DNA of 64,000 bases from Elephas maximus indicus (taxonomy: Eukaryota; Chordata; Mammalia; Proboscidea; Elephantidae), in the NCBI RefSeq assembly GCF_024166365.1, contig NC_064819.1:163312793-163376792 (forward strand), in the 5' to 3' direction. Below the pieces are notes generated by a model. It worked only from the letters and a program-made list of their open reading frames with translations, ran no database searches and was not told the origin of the DNA. The position numbers were made by a program, and so were the translations under genes. Each line of letters starts with the position of its first letter. Position 1 is the stretch's first letter. This document shows, one piece after another, positions 33,740 through 44,960 of the stretch.

Positions 33740-34256
33740 CCATCATTTCTCCAGACTAAAATCCTTTTCAGTCCCTTCAAATTTCTTAGGCAAATGCCAT
33801 TTGGGTTAAAGGAATTTACTTATATCCAGTTTGACCATTGTGTGCAGAAAGTCCTGTGTGATTATCATTATTTGATCAAATATTTCTAATCTGGATGGCT
33901 TAAAAGACAATATGACATGGGAATTTTTCTCTACTGCCTTTCTTACTGAGACCACAGCTAACTTCCTTTGTCTCGGTTCATCAAGCAATCCCACAACAAA
34001 GTGCTGGTTTTTCGTGTAATTTCACAGGCCTACCCCCCCCAAAAAAACCTATGCTTTCACTGAAAGACAAGGACAAGCCTGCCAATTCTCACCTTCCAGC
34101 AGCTCGGTGAAGCCAACCTAGGATTCATCTTCTCCAGGGGAGTAAGAAACCACCAGGGTGGAAGGAATTCTTTCATGGTCCCAGTTGATTGATTATCCCT
34201 CACGTAAGGCACATCTGTTTTGCCTTGAAAGTTAAATCAAATTTACCTTTGTCTTG
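33740..34256. other. Unassigned spacer between inverted arms
   Basis: No gene. A C run followed by an A run near 34033-34047. Confidence 0.35.
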
Positions 34257-34710
34257 GTCATTTAGTGTTGCTATAACAGAAGTACCACAAGTGGATGGCT
34301 TTAACAAAGAGAAACTTATTTTCTCAAGGTCTAGTAGTCTAGAAGTCCAAATTCAGGGCGTCAGCTCCAGGGGAAGGCTTTCCTTTTCTGTCAGCTCTGG
34401 AGGAAGGTTCTTCTCATTAATCTTCCTCTGGACTAAGAGCATCTCTGCACAGGAACCCCGGGTCCAAAGGACGTGCCTTGTTCCTGGTGCTTCTCTCTCA
34501 GCTGTATGAGGTCCCCAACTCTCTGCTTGCTTCCCTTTCCTTTTATCTCTTGTAAGATAAAATGTGGTACAGGCCACACCCCAGGGAAACTCCCTTTATG
34601 TTGGATCAGGGACATGGCTTGAGCAAGGGTGTTACATCCCACCCTAATCCTCTTTAACCACAGGCAGAGATTAGGATTTACAACACCCAGGAAAATCACA
34701 AAATGGAGGA
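34257..34710 (-). mobile_element. MaLR-like LTR, 5' part missing
   Basis: tggtcatttagtgttgctat, gtcagctccaggggaaggct, ccgggtccaaaggacgtgcc, ccctttatgttggatcaggg and gaaaatcacaaaatggaggat. Sense-strand LTR 5' sequence is lost exactly where the inverted SINE arm begins. Frames at 34189-34509 and 34353-34577 are LTR sequence. Confidence 0.75.
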
Positions 34711-34910
34711 TAACCAAAAAAATCCGTTGCCATCGAGTCAATTCCGACTCATGGAGACCCCGTAGGACAGAGTAGAAATGCCCCCATAGGGTTTCCAAAG
34801 AGCGGCTGGTGGATCAAACTGCCAAGCTCTTGGTTAGCAGCTATAGCTCGCTATAGCTCCTAACCACTGAGCCACCAGGGCTCTGACATTTGATTGAAGA
34901 CTATTAGTAA
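34711..34910 (-). mobile_element. AfroSINE, reverse arm of an inverted duplication
   Basis: Reverse complement of the 33535-33726 arm with about three differences over the main 145 bp. It includes the private agctcgctatagct segment and the flank ctgacatttgattgaagact. It keeps nine head bases (ccaccaggg) that the forward arm lacks, so the forward arm suffered a small deletion. Confidence 0.9.
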
Positions 34911-34957
34911 TCAAGCACAAACCATTTGTGCCGCTCAGGGACCTTCAAAACACAACA

Positions 34958-35115
34958 AAAACCAAAACCAAACCCCTTGCCATTGATTCTAACTCATAGA
35001 GACCTTATAGGACAGGGTAGAACTGCCCCATAGGGTTTCCAAGGAGTGGCTGGTAGATTCAAACTGCCAAACTTTCGGTTAGCAGCCTGAGCTTTTAACC
35101 ACTGTGCTGTCAGAA
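34958..35115 (-). mobile_element. AfroSINE, short form
   Basis: aaaccccttgccattgattc, gggtttccaaggagtggctg, tttcggttagcagcctgagc. Lies just beyond the inverted arm; separate, more diverged copy. Confidence 0.9.
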
Positions 35116-36245
35116 TTGCTGCTTAATGATGCTGAAATTCCCTTTAACTGGGACAAGAATGAGAGGAATAATTATCCCAACAGCAGATAAAAAATGTACA
35201 AAGTTTAGCACCTAGTTGGGATAAAATGTTTAGTATCAAAGATTTTACTCTTATTCAATGACATTAGTTAATCAAAAAGTGCAAATTAACTGGGGCAGTT
35301 AAAGTGTTAGGGAATAATCACTAAGAAAGAAAAAGGAAGGGACTGAAAAAAAATAAAGAAGTTCCTGAGACAAACTCCACCATTTTCTTTGAGGGGAACC
35401 CAATTAACTTCTACTTTTGGGGGACAAATAAGAATTGTAGGCAGAAGTATTTTGGTGACGTAGATCTAAAGATGCAGATATATAAGGTTTCTTCCAAATC
35501 TAGGATTTGAAATATCAGCCAATTCAATCGCTTTAATAATAGGAAGAACGAGGAAGAGGAGAAGGAGGAGCACCGTATATTGGTAATCAGAAATTCCACA
35601 AATTTTGTAAACGAAAGCCCATCTGATTCACATAGGGATAGGGATCCGGCACGTACCTCCTATATTCCTATATTTCTCTTCTTTCTGTAGCATAAGTATT
35701 GCAAGAACTCTGATTTTCATCAGCCACTCCTTATTTACTTATAATGAGATTCCCCGAAGCATCTTACAGGGGACACACTCCCACAGCCTATGGACCACTG
35801 TTTATGGAGAGCTATGTTATTCTCTTCAAGCTGGCTCACTGCCTGTGCCTAAGAAAATGCTTAGATATTAGTATTGTCTAAATGTAATGGAAAAATAATG
35901 GGATAGAAAATAAAAGCTATCAAGTATCACAGTTGCTATTGAGTCATTTAACTAGTGGCTTAGGGCCCATGGGTGACTCCAGGATAAAATGTTTCCAACT
36001 TCATTCAGTTTCTTGGAAACAATTGTTCTAATTCATAAAATAGAGATAAATAAACTCCTACCACTATACAGTCAAACATCATGAACTATTAACTACAAAA
36101 TTTTCTTTCAAAGTAATTTTTAAAATATGAGCCTCTAATGAATTGACCGTAATTTATTAAGTGCCGTTTGGTGTCCAGCTTATGTTACATGGATTAAAAA
36201 AATAAGATAAAATTCAAAACTCCCCTGACATTAATTAAGCAATCT
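35116..36245. other. Unassigned sequence
   Basis: About 1.1 kb without recognised gene or repeat. Confidence 0.35.
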
Positions 36246-36484
36246 AATGACACCTTCAAGAAGCCCTGGTGGCACGGTGGTTAAACACTCAGCTGCTAAC
36301 CAAAAGGTGGGCAATTCAAACCCACCAGCCTGCTCCCAGGAGGGAAGTGTGGCAGTCTGCTTCCATAAAGACTTACAGCCTTGGAAACCTATGGGGCAGT
36401 TCTATTCTCTCCTAGAGGGTCACTATGAGTTGAAATTCACTTGACTGCAGTGTGCTTTTTTTTTTTTTTCAATAACACCTTCAG
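36246..36484 (+). mobile_element. AfroSINE, long form, with TSD
   Basis: SINE 36261-36470 lies between aatgacaccttcaag (36246-36260) and aataacaccttcag (36471-36484). Head agccctggtggcacggtggt, long-form block gtggcagtctgcttccataa, tail gggtcactatgagttgaaat and a T14 end. Confidence 0.95.
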
Positions 36485-37049
36485 ATCAATTGACTAACTG
36501 CAGCCCTGTTTCTAGGAAGCAAACTGTACCTTGAGAGCCTGAACTAGCCAGTGCATCACGTTAAATGTAAATTCCAACAGAAAATACCTTACTCATTTGA
36601 CACACGCTTTACAAGATTCCTTGATGCAGTGAAACGGCATCCGCTCATCACGGCCATCATCATCTAAAAGCCTTTGTTAAGCACAGGGTTGTATCTGGTG
36701 CTGTCCAGGTCCTGTACAAAGTGAGGTAATATCCAATTTCCTGACCTCTGGAGGCCATCAGACTAAGACAGAGAATGCTAAAGCAGACAGATGTAAAGGA
36801 GATCAGGTAGCTGAATAAGCTTTACAGCATTGCATGAATTAAGCGGATGGATAAATGTGCAATATTTTGCATAAGCAAAGGATAACTAAGTGGAAGAAGG
36901 CAAGTCAGAATCCCTGTCAGTGTCCTGTGTATTTTGACTGTGGAGATGTCAGGAAAGCAGGATGAGCAAACAAATAAAAAATAACCTGATTTCACTTTTT
37001 AACACTTTTGCTGGGTTCTATGTTATACAGCATAGTAGTAATTGGATCA
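36485..37049. other. Unassigned sequence
   Basis: No gene recognised. Part may be an old L2-class repeat (gttgtatctggtgctgtcca). Confidence 0.35.
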
Positions 37050-38574
37050 AAAAGAATCGGGTGCTATTCAAACATTTTGGGAGATAGCATATGACCAAGA
37101 ACTGATGGTATTGAAGGAAGAAGTCCGAACTGCACTGAAGGGAATGGTGAAAAACACAGCTCCAGGAACTGATAGAATATCCATTGAGATGTTTCAACAA
37201 ATGAAGGCAACACGGGAGGTACTCACTCATCTGTGTCAAGAAATTTGGAAGACAGCTACCTGGCCAACTGACTGGAAGAGATCCATGCTTGTGCCCATTC
37301 CAAAGAAAGGTGATCCAACAGAACCTGGAAATTATTGAACAATGTCATAAATATCACATTCAAGTAAAACTACGTCGAAGGTAATTCAAAAACAGTTGCA
37401 GCAGTACCTCGACAGGGAACTGCCAGAAATTCAAGCAGGATATCATTGTTTATGTCGGATGGATCTTAGCTGAAAGCACAGAATACCAGAAAGATGTTTG
37501 CCTGTGTTTTATTGACTTTGCAAAGACATTCAAATGCATGGATCATAACAAATTATGGATAACATTTTGAAGAATGGGAATTCCAGAACACTTAATTGTG
37601 CTCGTGGGGAACCTGTGCATAGATCAAAAGGCAGTCCTTCCAACAGAATAAGGGGATACTGCATGCTGTGTGTCCGGGTTGTATCCTTTCACCATACCTA
37701 TTCAATCCCTATGCTGAGCAAATAATCCCAGAAGCTGGTCTATATGAAGAAGAACAGGGCATCAGGTTTGGAGGGAGACTCATTAACAACCTGTGTTATG
37801 CAGATGATACAAGCTTGCATGCTGAAAGTGAAGAGGACTTGAGCACTTACTGATGAAGATCAAAGACCACAGCCTTCACTATGGATTACACCTCAACATA
37901 AAGAAAGCAAAATTCCTCACAACTGGACCAATAAGCAACATCGTGATAAAAGGAGAAACGATTGAAGTTGTCAAGGATTTCGTTTTACTTGGATCCACAA
38001 TCAACAGCCACGGAAGCAGCAGTCAAAAAATCAAACAACATATTGCATTGGAGGAATCTGCTGCAAAAGACCTGTTTAAAGTGTTAAAAAGCAAAAATGT
38101 CACTTTGAGAGCTAAGGTACGCCTGACCCAATCCATTGTATTTTTTAATCACCTCACAGGCATGGGAAATCTGGAAAATGAATAAGGAAGACTGAAGAAG
38201 AATTGACTTCTTTGAATTACGGTGTTGGCGGAAAATATTGAACATGCCCTGAACTGCCAGAAAAACGAAGAAATCTGTCCTGGAAAACGTACAGCCAGAA
38301 TGCTCCTTAGAAGCGAGGATGGTGAGACTTCGTCTCACATACTTCGGACACGTTATCAGGAGAGACCAATCTCTGGAGAAGGATATCATGCTTGGTAAAG
38401 TAGAGTCAGCAAAAAAGAGAAAAACCCTTAACAAGATGGATTGACACAGTGCCTGCAACAGTGGCCGTACACATATCAAAATTGTGAGGATGGTGCAGGA
38501 CCCGGCAGTGTTTTGTTCTGCTGTACATAAGGTCACTCACTATGAGTCAGAACTGACTTGATTGCACATAACAA
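37050..38574 (+). mobile_element. RTE/BovB-like LINE, longest copy (copy E)
   Basis: About 1.5 kb covering most of the reverse transcriptase. The N-terminal RT part has TAPGTDRISIEMFQQM and LVPIPKKGDPTEPGNY (frame 37042-37338). A damaged palm block around ttgactttgcaaagacattc follows, then CYADDTSLHAESEED (frame 37668-37853) and NIKKAKFLTTGPISN (frame 37853-38185). The C-terminal domain and the terminus near gattgcacataacaatg close the copy. Stops and frameshifts inactivate it. No endonuclease domain is present, so it is 5'-truncated. Confidence 0.92.
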
Positions 38575-38628
38575 TGTTCTAGGTCAGAATAGACCTGATG
38601 CCAATGGGTTTGGTTTTGGTTTAACAAC
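38575..38628 (+). mobile_element. AfroSINE tail fragment after RTE copy E
   Basis: gtcagaatagacctgatgcc and aatgggtttggttttggttt are a SINE-type tail placed directly after the LINE end. Confidence 0.6.
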
Positions 38629-39752
38629 AGTGATTGGCAAGCAGAGAGGAGGTACAGAAATATATTCTTTAAAAACAGAACAGTGAAAGGTTTTTTTTTT
38701 ATTCAATTAATCGATAAACTCTTGTAAACTTACAAAATCATGTAGAACATTTGATTTAAACTTGCCTACAATAAAGAAAGCACTTAAAATAAGGGAGAGA
38801 AGTATGAGGTACTGAATTACACTAAGAAGCCAGCTTGAAAGGGATGTATTTAATGAGACTTGTTTTAAATTGCCCATCCCTTGTAAGTATGTGTGCACTT
38901 CTCAGAGTCCTTCTGTGACCCGGTTTTGTTTTCATGAATTTAGTGAATAGAATTTAAACTTCTTAGCTTTCTTTTTTTTTTTTTTTCAAAAAACTACAAA
39001 TGCAATCCGTTTGAGTAGAATCCATTCAATTGGCCTCTGCTTTCTGAATGCAAGAAAGAAGCTACTTTTCCTCCCCTTCGTTTCATTCCAGCTGAGCACA
39101 GTACAGCAAACATCTCAGGCTGAAATCAGTGCCTTTTTAAACCTTCAAGGAGCTTGAAAGCTCTGAACCTGTTCAGAGGTGAAGTGGCTCCAAGAGATCA
39201 GCTCTGACGCGCCCTATTTGCACCTCCCTCCACTCTAAAGGATCTCAGTCCTTTATCCCCAGGCCTCATTATGAAAGTTCTTTTACTTACGAACGCAGGA
39301 CCTGGGCAGGTCTCCTCTTTGGTATTGCAGCATCATTCTTTATTTCATTCACTGTAAAGAATCCTGGCCACTGGCTGAAAACTAGTGTGTGATCAAGAGA
39401 AATGTGGTTCTCTCCATTTGAGAGTTAATTGCTCTCCCTTCCCTTAGTGCTCCTCACAGTCTGGCATACCTGGGCATTAGTACTGGGTTCTTTCCTCTTG
39501 CCCAGGTTTATAACTGAGGAAGGAAGGTCCTACCTGTGTACAACCACCCAGGTGAGTTCACAGTATGAGAGTAAAACCCTCCCAGCCACACTTTTAACCT
39601 CTTATGGGGCAGAAACTGCAGAATCCCTAATACATTTCTACAGGAAGCTAATGTCTTTAGTTTTAGCTTTTCTTCTCAGGTTTTATTAGTTTCTTCCATC
39701 AGCAGCTATTCAAGCAGAGAAGAACAAAGTAAAAATTTTCATGTACCTTTGC
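38629..39752. other. Unassigned sequence
   Basis: About 1.1 kb with no recognised repeat. Frame 39429-39689 has no known motif. Confidence 0.35.
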
Positions 39753-40880
39753 CTTAGTTACCTTGTTGTTGTTGTTAGGTGCCCTCAGAACAGTTCCGAC
39801 TCATAGCGACCCTAGGCACAACAGAACGAAACACTGCCCGGGCCTGCGCCATCTTTACAATCATTGTTATGCTTGAGCTCATTGTTGCAACCACTGTGTC
39901 AATCCACCTCGTTGAGGGTCTTCTTCTTTTCCGCTGAACCTGTACTCTGCCAAGCATGATGTCCTTCTCCAGGGACTGATCCCTCCTGACAACATGTACA
40001 AAGTATGTAAGACGCAGTCTCGCCATCCTTGCTTCTACGGAGCATTCTGGTTGTGCTTCTTCTAAGACAGATTTGTTCATTCTTTTGGCAGTCCATGGTA
40101 TATTCAATATTCTTCACCAACACCACAATTCAAAGGCGTCAACTCTTCTTCAGTCTTCTTTATTCATTGTCCAGCTTTCACATGCATATGATGAGATTGA
40201 AAATACCATGGCTTGGGTCAGGCGCACCTTAGCCCTCAAAGTGCCATTTTTGCCTTTTAACACTTTAAACAGGTCTTTTGCAGCAGATTTACCCAATGCA
40301 ATATGTCTTTTGATTTCTTGACTGCTGCTTCCATGGCTGTTGATTGTGGATCCAAGTAAAATGAAATCCTTGACAACTTCAATCTTTTCTCCGTTTATCA
40401 TGATGTTGCTCACTGGTCCAGTTGTGAGGATTTTCGTTTTCTTTATGTTGAGGTGTAATCCATAGTGAAGGCTGTGGTCTTTGATCTTCATTAGCAAGTG
40501 CTTCAAGTCCTCTTCACTTTCAGTAAGCAAGGTTGTGTCATCTGCATAACATAGGTTGTTAATGAGTCTTCCTCCAATCTTGATGCACCGTTCTTCTTCA
40601 TATAGTCCAGCTTCTCGGATTATTTGTTCAGCATACAGATTAAATAGGTATGTTGAAAGAATACAATCCTGATGCACATCTTTCCTGACTTTAAACCAAT
40701 CAGTATCCCCTTGTTCTGCCCGAACAACTGCCTCTTGATCTATGTAAAGGTTCCTCGTGAGCACAATTAAGTGTTCTGGAATTCCCATTCTTTGCAGTGT
40801 TATCCATAGTTTGTTAATGATCCACGCAGTCAAATGCCTTTGTGTAATCAATAAAACACTGGTAAACATCTTAGTTACCT
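39753..40880 (-). mobile_element. RTE/BovB-like LINE, best-preserved copy, with TSD (copy F)
   Basis: Element 39764-40869 lies between direct copies of cttagttacct (39753-39763 and 40870-40880). On the minus strand one frame runs from the truncated 5' end to the last bases: 40150-40869 and 39775-40107 are in the same phase, separated by 14 codons holding two TGA stops. Each stop is most simply a decayed CGA. The first part has LQRMGIPEHLIVL, CYADDTTLLTESEED (YADD box) and FILLGSTINSHGSSSQE; the second is the C-terminal tail up to NCSEGT. The terminus is a gttgttgttgtt run, i.e. (AAC)n on the sense strand. The N-terminal endonuclease and half of the RT are missing. Confidence 0.95.
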
Positions 40881-40892
40881 AGTGCTACAATA

Positions 40893-40944
40893 ACATGGAG
40901 TCTCCATGAGTTAGAATCAACCCGACAGCAAATGACAACAGCAA
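40893..40944 (+). mobile_element. AfroSINE tail fragment
   Basis: agtctccatgagttagaatc and aacccgacagcaaatgacaa; only the tail is present. Confidence 0.6.
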
Positions 40945-41180
40945 CGGAAATAACTTAAGTGGGTGGCTTTAAGAACAGACATTTATTTTATCAGTTCTGG
41001 AGGCTAAAAGTCCAAATCAGGGTCTCAGTCATGTTGATTCCTCCCTTGTAGGAAGCCCTGGGCGTTCCTTGGTTCTTGGCCATGGCCTGTACCTTCCCTG
41101 GTATGTGCAGGCCTCTGTTTCTAATCTGATCTTTTTATAATTCAGAAGTGACTGTATTATAGAAAGACCAGTTTAGACAC

Positions 41181-41334
41181 CAAACCAAAAACCCACTGCC
41201 TTCGAGTCGATTCTGACTCATAGTGGCCCCGCGGGATTTCCAAGGCTGTAAATCTCTATGGAAGCTGCCACATCTTTCTCCCATGGACTTGCTGGTGGTT
41301 TCAAACCACTACCTTTTGGTTAGCAATTGTAAGA
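41181..41334 (-). mobile_element. AfroSINE, long form, partly deleted
   Basis: aaaacccactgccttcgagt, tttccaaggctgtaaatctc, tgccacatctttctcccatg and accttttggttagcaat. Inserted in the MLT1 LTR. Confidence 0.9.
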
Positions 41335-41467
41335 CACACCTACACTGATATGACCTCATTAACATAACAAAGAAAACCACATTTCCCAACAGGATTAAAT
41401 AGGGACAGGAGTTAGGATTCCAATACATATTTAGGGGATGGGGGACACAATTTAATCCATAACAAAC

Positions 41468-41825
41468 AGAAATTTATTTTCTCACAGTTTAGGAGGTGAG
41501 AAGTCCAAATTCAGAGAATGGCTGTAGGGGAAAGTCCTTCATTGTCTATTTCAGCTTCTAGTACCTGCTAGCAATCCTTGGCATTCCTGGACTTATAAAT
41601 GTATCTGCCTCCATGGTCTGTCTTCCTCTGTGCATGTCTCTGTGTCTATATTGCTATTTTTCATAACTCAGAAGTGGTTAGGTTTAGGACCCACCCTACT
41701 CTGGTATGGGCTCATTAACATAACAAAGAAAAACTCGTATTTCCCAAACAGCATTATATTTACAGGTACAGGTGTTAAGGTTTCAACACATATTTTATGG
41801 GGACACAGTTCAATCCATAAAAATT
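41468..41825 (-). mobile_element. MLT1-type LTR, second copy in tandem
   Basis: cagaaatttattttctcaca, gaggtgagaagtccaaattc, tcagaagtggttaggtttag, caggtgttaaggtttcaaca and cacagttcaatccataaaaa. Directly follows the previous LTR in the same orientation. Two LTRs without interior between them, or two insertions. Confidence 0.75.
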
Positions 41826-42295
41826 CTGTTGAAATGCACCTTGCAGTTAACTGTAATGCAAGTAAAGTTTGAGCTAATTGTTAACTTTATAACAAGAGGC
41901 ATTTGGTGTCTCAAGAATTCCTGTTCTTCTGCAAATAAGCCCTGGTACACAATGTTTTGCTTTTTTCTCACTCAGTCTTCAGGGCCGTGATGGATCTCCC
42001 CAGCTCAGCAGATAAAAGATGTGGTCTAACAATTCCTTTAATGGATATTTTTCTTCGGGTGCCCAAAACACTATCAATTGTTCGGTTTACTACTTAGAGA
42101 ATCACATTACTTCTTGCAGGAGACTAATGTGATACAACAGAACAAAACGAATGAGTATTTTCTCTCCACAGTTAAAAGTTTTCTCTTTAATTTCATCACA
42201 TAGTTAATATTGCAAATATTAAATGTTTTCACTGAGGGTGAATTTCGGCATTTCAAGGGAGGAGAAAGGAGTTGATGTTACGTGCAATTTGACAT
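41826..42295. other. Unassigned sequence
   Basis: No gene or clear repeat. Confidence 0.35.
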
Positions 42296-42708
42296 TGTTG
42301 TGGTTGCTGTTGTTAGATAACTTCTAGTCTGTTCTGACTCACAGCAACCCCGTGCACGACAGAACAAAACGCTGCCCCTCCTGCATCACCCTCACAATCA
42401 TTGTTATGCTTGAGCCCACTGTTCCAGCCACTGTGTCAGTCCATCTCATTGAGGTCTTCCTCTTTTTCACTGACCTTCTACTTTACCAAGCATAATATCC
42501 TTCTCCAGGGACTGGTCTCTTCTGACAACATGTCCAAAGTATGTGGGCTAATTCTCACCATCCTTGCTTCTAATGTACATTCTGGTTGTACTTCTTCCAA
42601 GACAGATTTGTTAGTTCTTCTGGCAGTCCATGGTATATTCAATATTCTCCACCAACACCATAATTCAAAAGCATCAATTCTTCTTCAGTCTTTCTTATTC
42701 ATTGCAAG
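42296..42708 (-). mobile_element. RTE/BovB-like LINE, 3' end (copy G)
   Basis: Starts at the terminus tgttgtggttgctgttgtta and reads back through catcaccctcacaatcattg, ccttctccagggactggtct and gacagatttgttagttcttc to near tcttcttcagtctttcttat. Frame 42401-42712 is the complement of the LINE ORF and is not a gene. Confidence 0.88.
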
Positions 42709-43539
42709 TTAATAGTTTATGTAAATTGAAAAACAATTTAGGAAAGTAGCTTGTGTTCAGAGTGAGGTGGACATTTTGAAGGTGCAGGAATGTCATAGTT
42801 TATACTTTTATCAACCCTGTTTTCTCTATTGAAGTAAGTTAAACATAATTTACACAACTGGATACAAGAGGGAAAAATCCTGGATTTATCTTACAGTTTA
42901 GAGTGAAAACTAGTCACTATGGTATAGCACAGAATTACTTGATGTTGATAGGCTAGAACCAAACAACAGGGACTCACCACTCCCTTTGGTGGCTAATGAT
43001 GTAATACAAGATCTAATTCAAGTTCTTACAATATCCAAATGTCTGTCAAATTGAATCACACACTGCATTCTTATATCTACCCTCTCTGTCAGATGACACT
43101 CTATGACAAATGACCTTGTGTTTAATTTAGTAAAAATTTAAGAAGCAGCTTTCTTCATTTATTACCCCCAACACTGAAACCTCTTCATCTCCTGCTAAGA
43201 GGCCTCAAGTTAGTGTGTTAAGAAAGACATGCAGCATTTCTCTCGGCATCTCTCCATTTTGGCATGCAGCCAAAACTGACTTGTCACCTGGCATCACACA
43301 GACTGGGGTCCAGAACACCCAGGAGTTGGGAGCAAAGAGACCATCTTTCTCATGCATCTGGTACTTATGCTAAAGGACCCCCTTTCACATGAATTAGGTA
43401 ATTGGGACAAGTGCTAGAGATAGCTCTCCTATAGATTCTTGCAAAAGTACTTTCCTGAAGTATTTCTATCAGGGAGAAATTGGTATGGGAATAGCAGACA
43501 CAGAAAAATTCATATTTGATGCCCATCTTTTCCTTCAAC
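42709..43539. other. Unassigned sequence
   Basis: No gene; frame 43365-43556 lacks motifs. Confidence 0.35.
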
Positions 43540-43740
43540 CAATATTTATTGAGCATCTACTTAGCTTCAGGTACTGTTCTAAATACTGTATGGTTAATTT
43601 TGAACAAATTGAACAAGATCGCTTCCTTGTGGAGTTTACAATCTAGTGAGGGAGATAGACATTAAACAAATAAATACACAAATAATATATCCTATAACCT
43701 CAGAATGTGGTCACTGCTAATGAAACAAAAGAATAGATTG
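43540..43740 (+). mobile_element. L2/L3-class ancient repeat
   Basis: accaatatttattgagcatc, aggtactgttctaaatactg, ttgtggagtttacaatctag and agacattaaacaaataaata; same family type as 32276-33010. Confidence 0.6.
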
Positions 43741-44585
43741 CCTTAAAAGAGATGGAAAGGCAGACCTGATTTAGACTGAAGAATTAGAGAAGGCAGTGCT
43801 AGAAAAAAAAAAGGCTACCTAATTTAGTTATTAGCAGAACTGGTTAGCATTCTAGAGCCAAAGTCTTCCCTAATATTCACTTTGTAATTATGCTTCAAGA
43901 CTATAGTCTTCGTAGAGTTTAAATAATCTAATTCTTGCCTACCGCTTCATATTCTATCTAACCCTGCCCTCAGAAACCTCTACCCTAAGAAACACTGAAT
44001 TTCTGTGCTGTCACCTCAGAATGCTGTGTCTGGTCCTTAGTATCTGCTCACTCCTCTGACTATGTCATCCCTCACTCCACCACAATGACTCATCCTCATC
44101 CTCTATAAAAAATTATAGCTCACCTCAAACATGATTGCCTCTAGGAAACATCTGATTCTTCACTCCTTCCCACGTGAGGAGTTCCATGTGGTTCAGTTCC
44201 AGGGGTCATATTCACATTTTAGTTTTGTAGGTCAGAAATGGATGAATATCAGCAATTTCATATGTTCAGCCAGTAAGCTATGTTAATGGCACCTGTGCTG
44301 TGCCTCCATTCATGCAGACTACAATGTTCATGTGATCTCTGAAGGTGCACAATATGGTGGCTCTGCTCCTGAATGGTCCCTCCCTGTGTCCAGTAGCACA
44401 CTCTACCTGCCTTTCTAAATAATGTTACCATTTTGTATGAAATGATCAGCTCCATCTTCTCTCTTCCTCTCTCTAGAGTTTCATTGAACTCATCTTTGTA
44501 TCCTTAGCAATTAGCCCAGGGCTTTTTCCTATAACACTAAGAATAACTATAAAAATTTATAGAGCCTCTACTAGGACCAGGTATT
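43741..44585. other. Unassigned sequence
   Basis: A stretch near 43900-44180 (cctctaccctaagaaacact and neighbours) may be an old repeat; no gene seen. Confidence 0.35.
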
Positions 44586-44960
44586 TTAAATACATCATCT
44601 TTAATGACCACAGCATGCTGACAGATAAATATTATTCAAATTTTACAATTGAGAAACTGAGTCTTAAAATTAATTTACTCAGGTTCCCACCATACTAAAA
44701 GATCATAGAGCTCAGATTTGAATGACACTATATCTGATTCCAGAACTCATGCTCTCTCAACCATTCTATGCTAGGTTTCATTCTTTGTTTTTTCATTCAT
44801 TCATTCAAACATGTATAGTACTAAGTCTTGTGTTATGGTCATTGGTTCATTTGTAAATGACAAAACCTAACTTGCCTTCAAGGAGCTTCCTATCTAGTGA
44901 TGAAGGCAAATGATGAATAAGCAATTATAAGTGACATAACTTGGGATGAACAATTATTGA
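44586..44960 (+). mobile_element. Two adjoining L2/MIR-class relics
   Basis: First, ccaggtattttaaatacatc, attgagaaactgagtcttaa and cagaactcatgctctctcaa. Then cattcattcattcaaacatg and caaggagcttcctatctagt. Both are typical of old MIR/L2-class copies. Confidence 0.5.

Larger units (their letters stand above)
40870..41467 (-). mobile_element. MLT1-type LTR, interrupted
   Basis: cttagttacctagtgctaca, ttctggaggctaaaagtcca, ttcagaagtgactgtattat, ggacaggagttaggattcca and the end acaatttaatccataacaaa. RTE copy F was inserted at its outer end, and a SINE (41181-41334) and a SINE tail (40893-40944) lie inside. Confidence 0.75.

Noticed and set aside
33638-34798. Two frames on opposite strands beginning with nearly the same 29 residues (33638-33889 and 34433-34798)
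   Set aside because: The similarity comes from the duplicated SINE, not from paralogous genes. The frames leave the SINE into unrelated sequence.
38084-38536. 150-codon minus-strand frame
   Set aside because: Antisense shadow of RTE copy E.
40150-40869. Longest open frame of the window (239 codons, minus strand) as a possible host gene
   Set aside because: It is the reverse transcriptase part of RTE copy F: it contains the YADD box, lies between the TSDs and is truncated at its 5' end.
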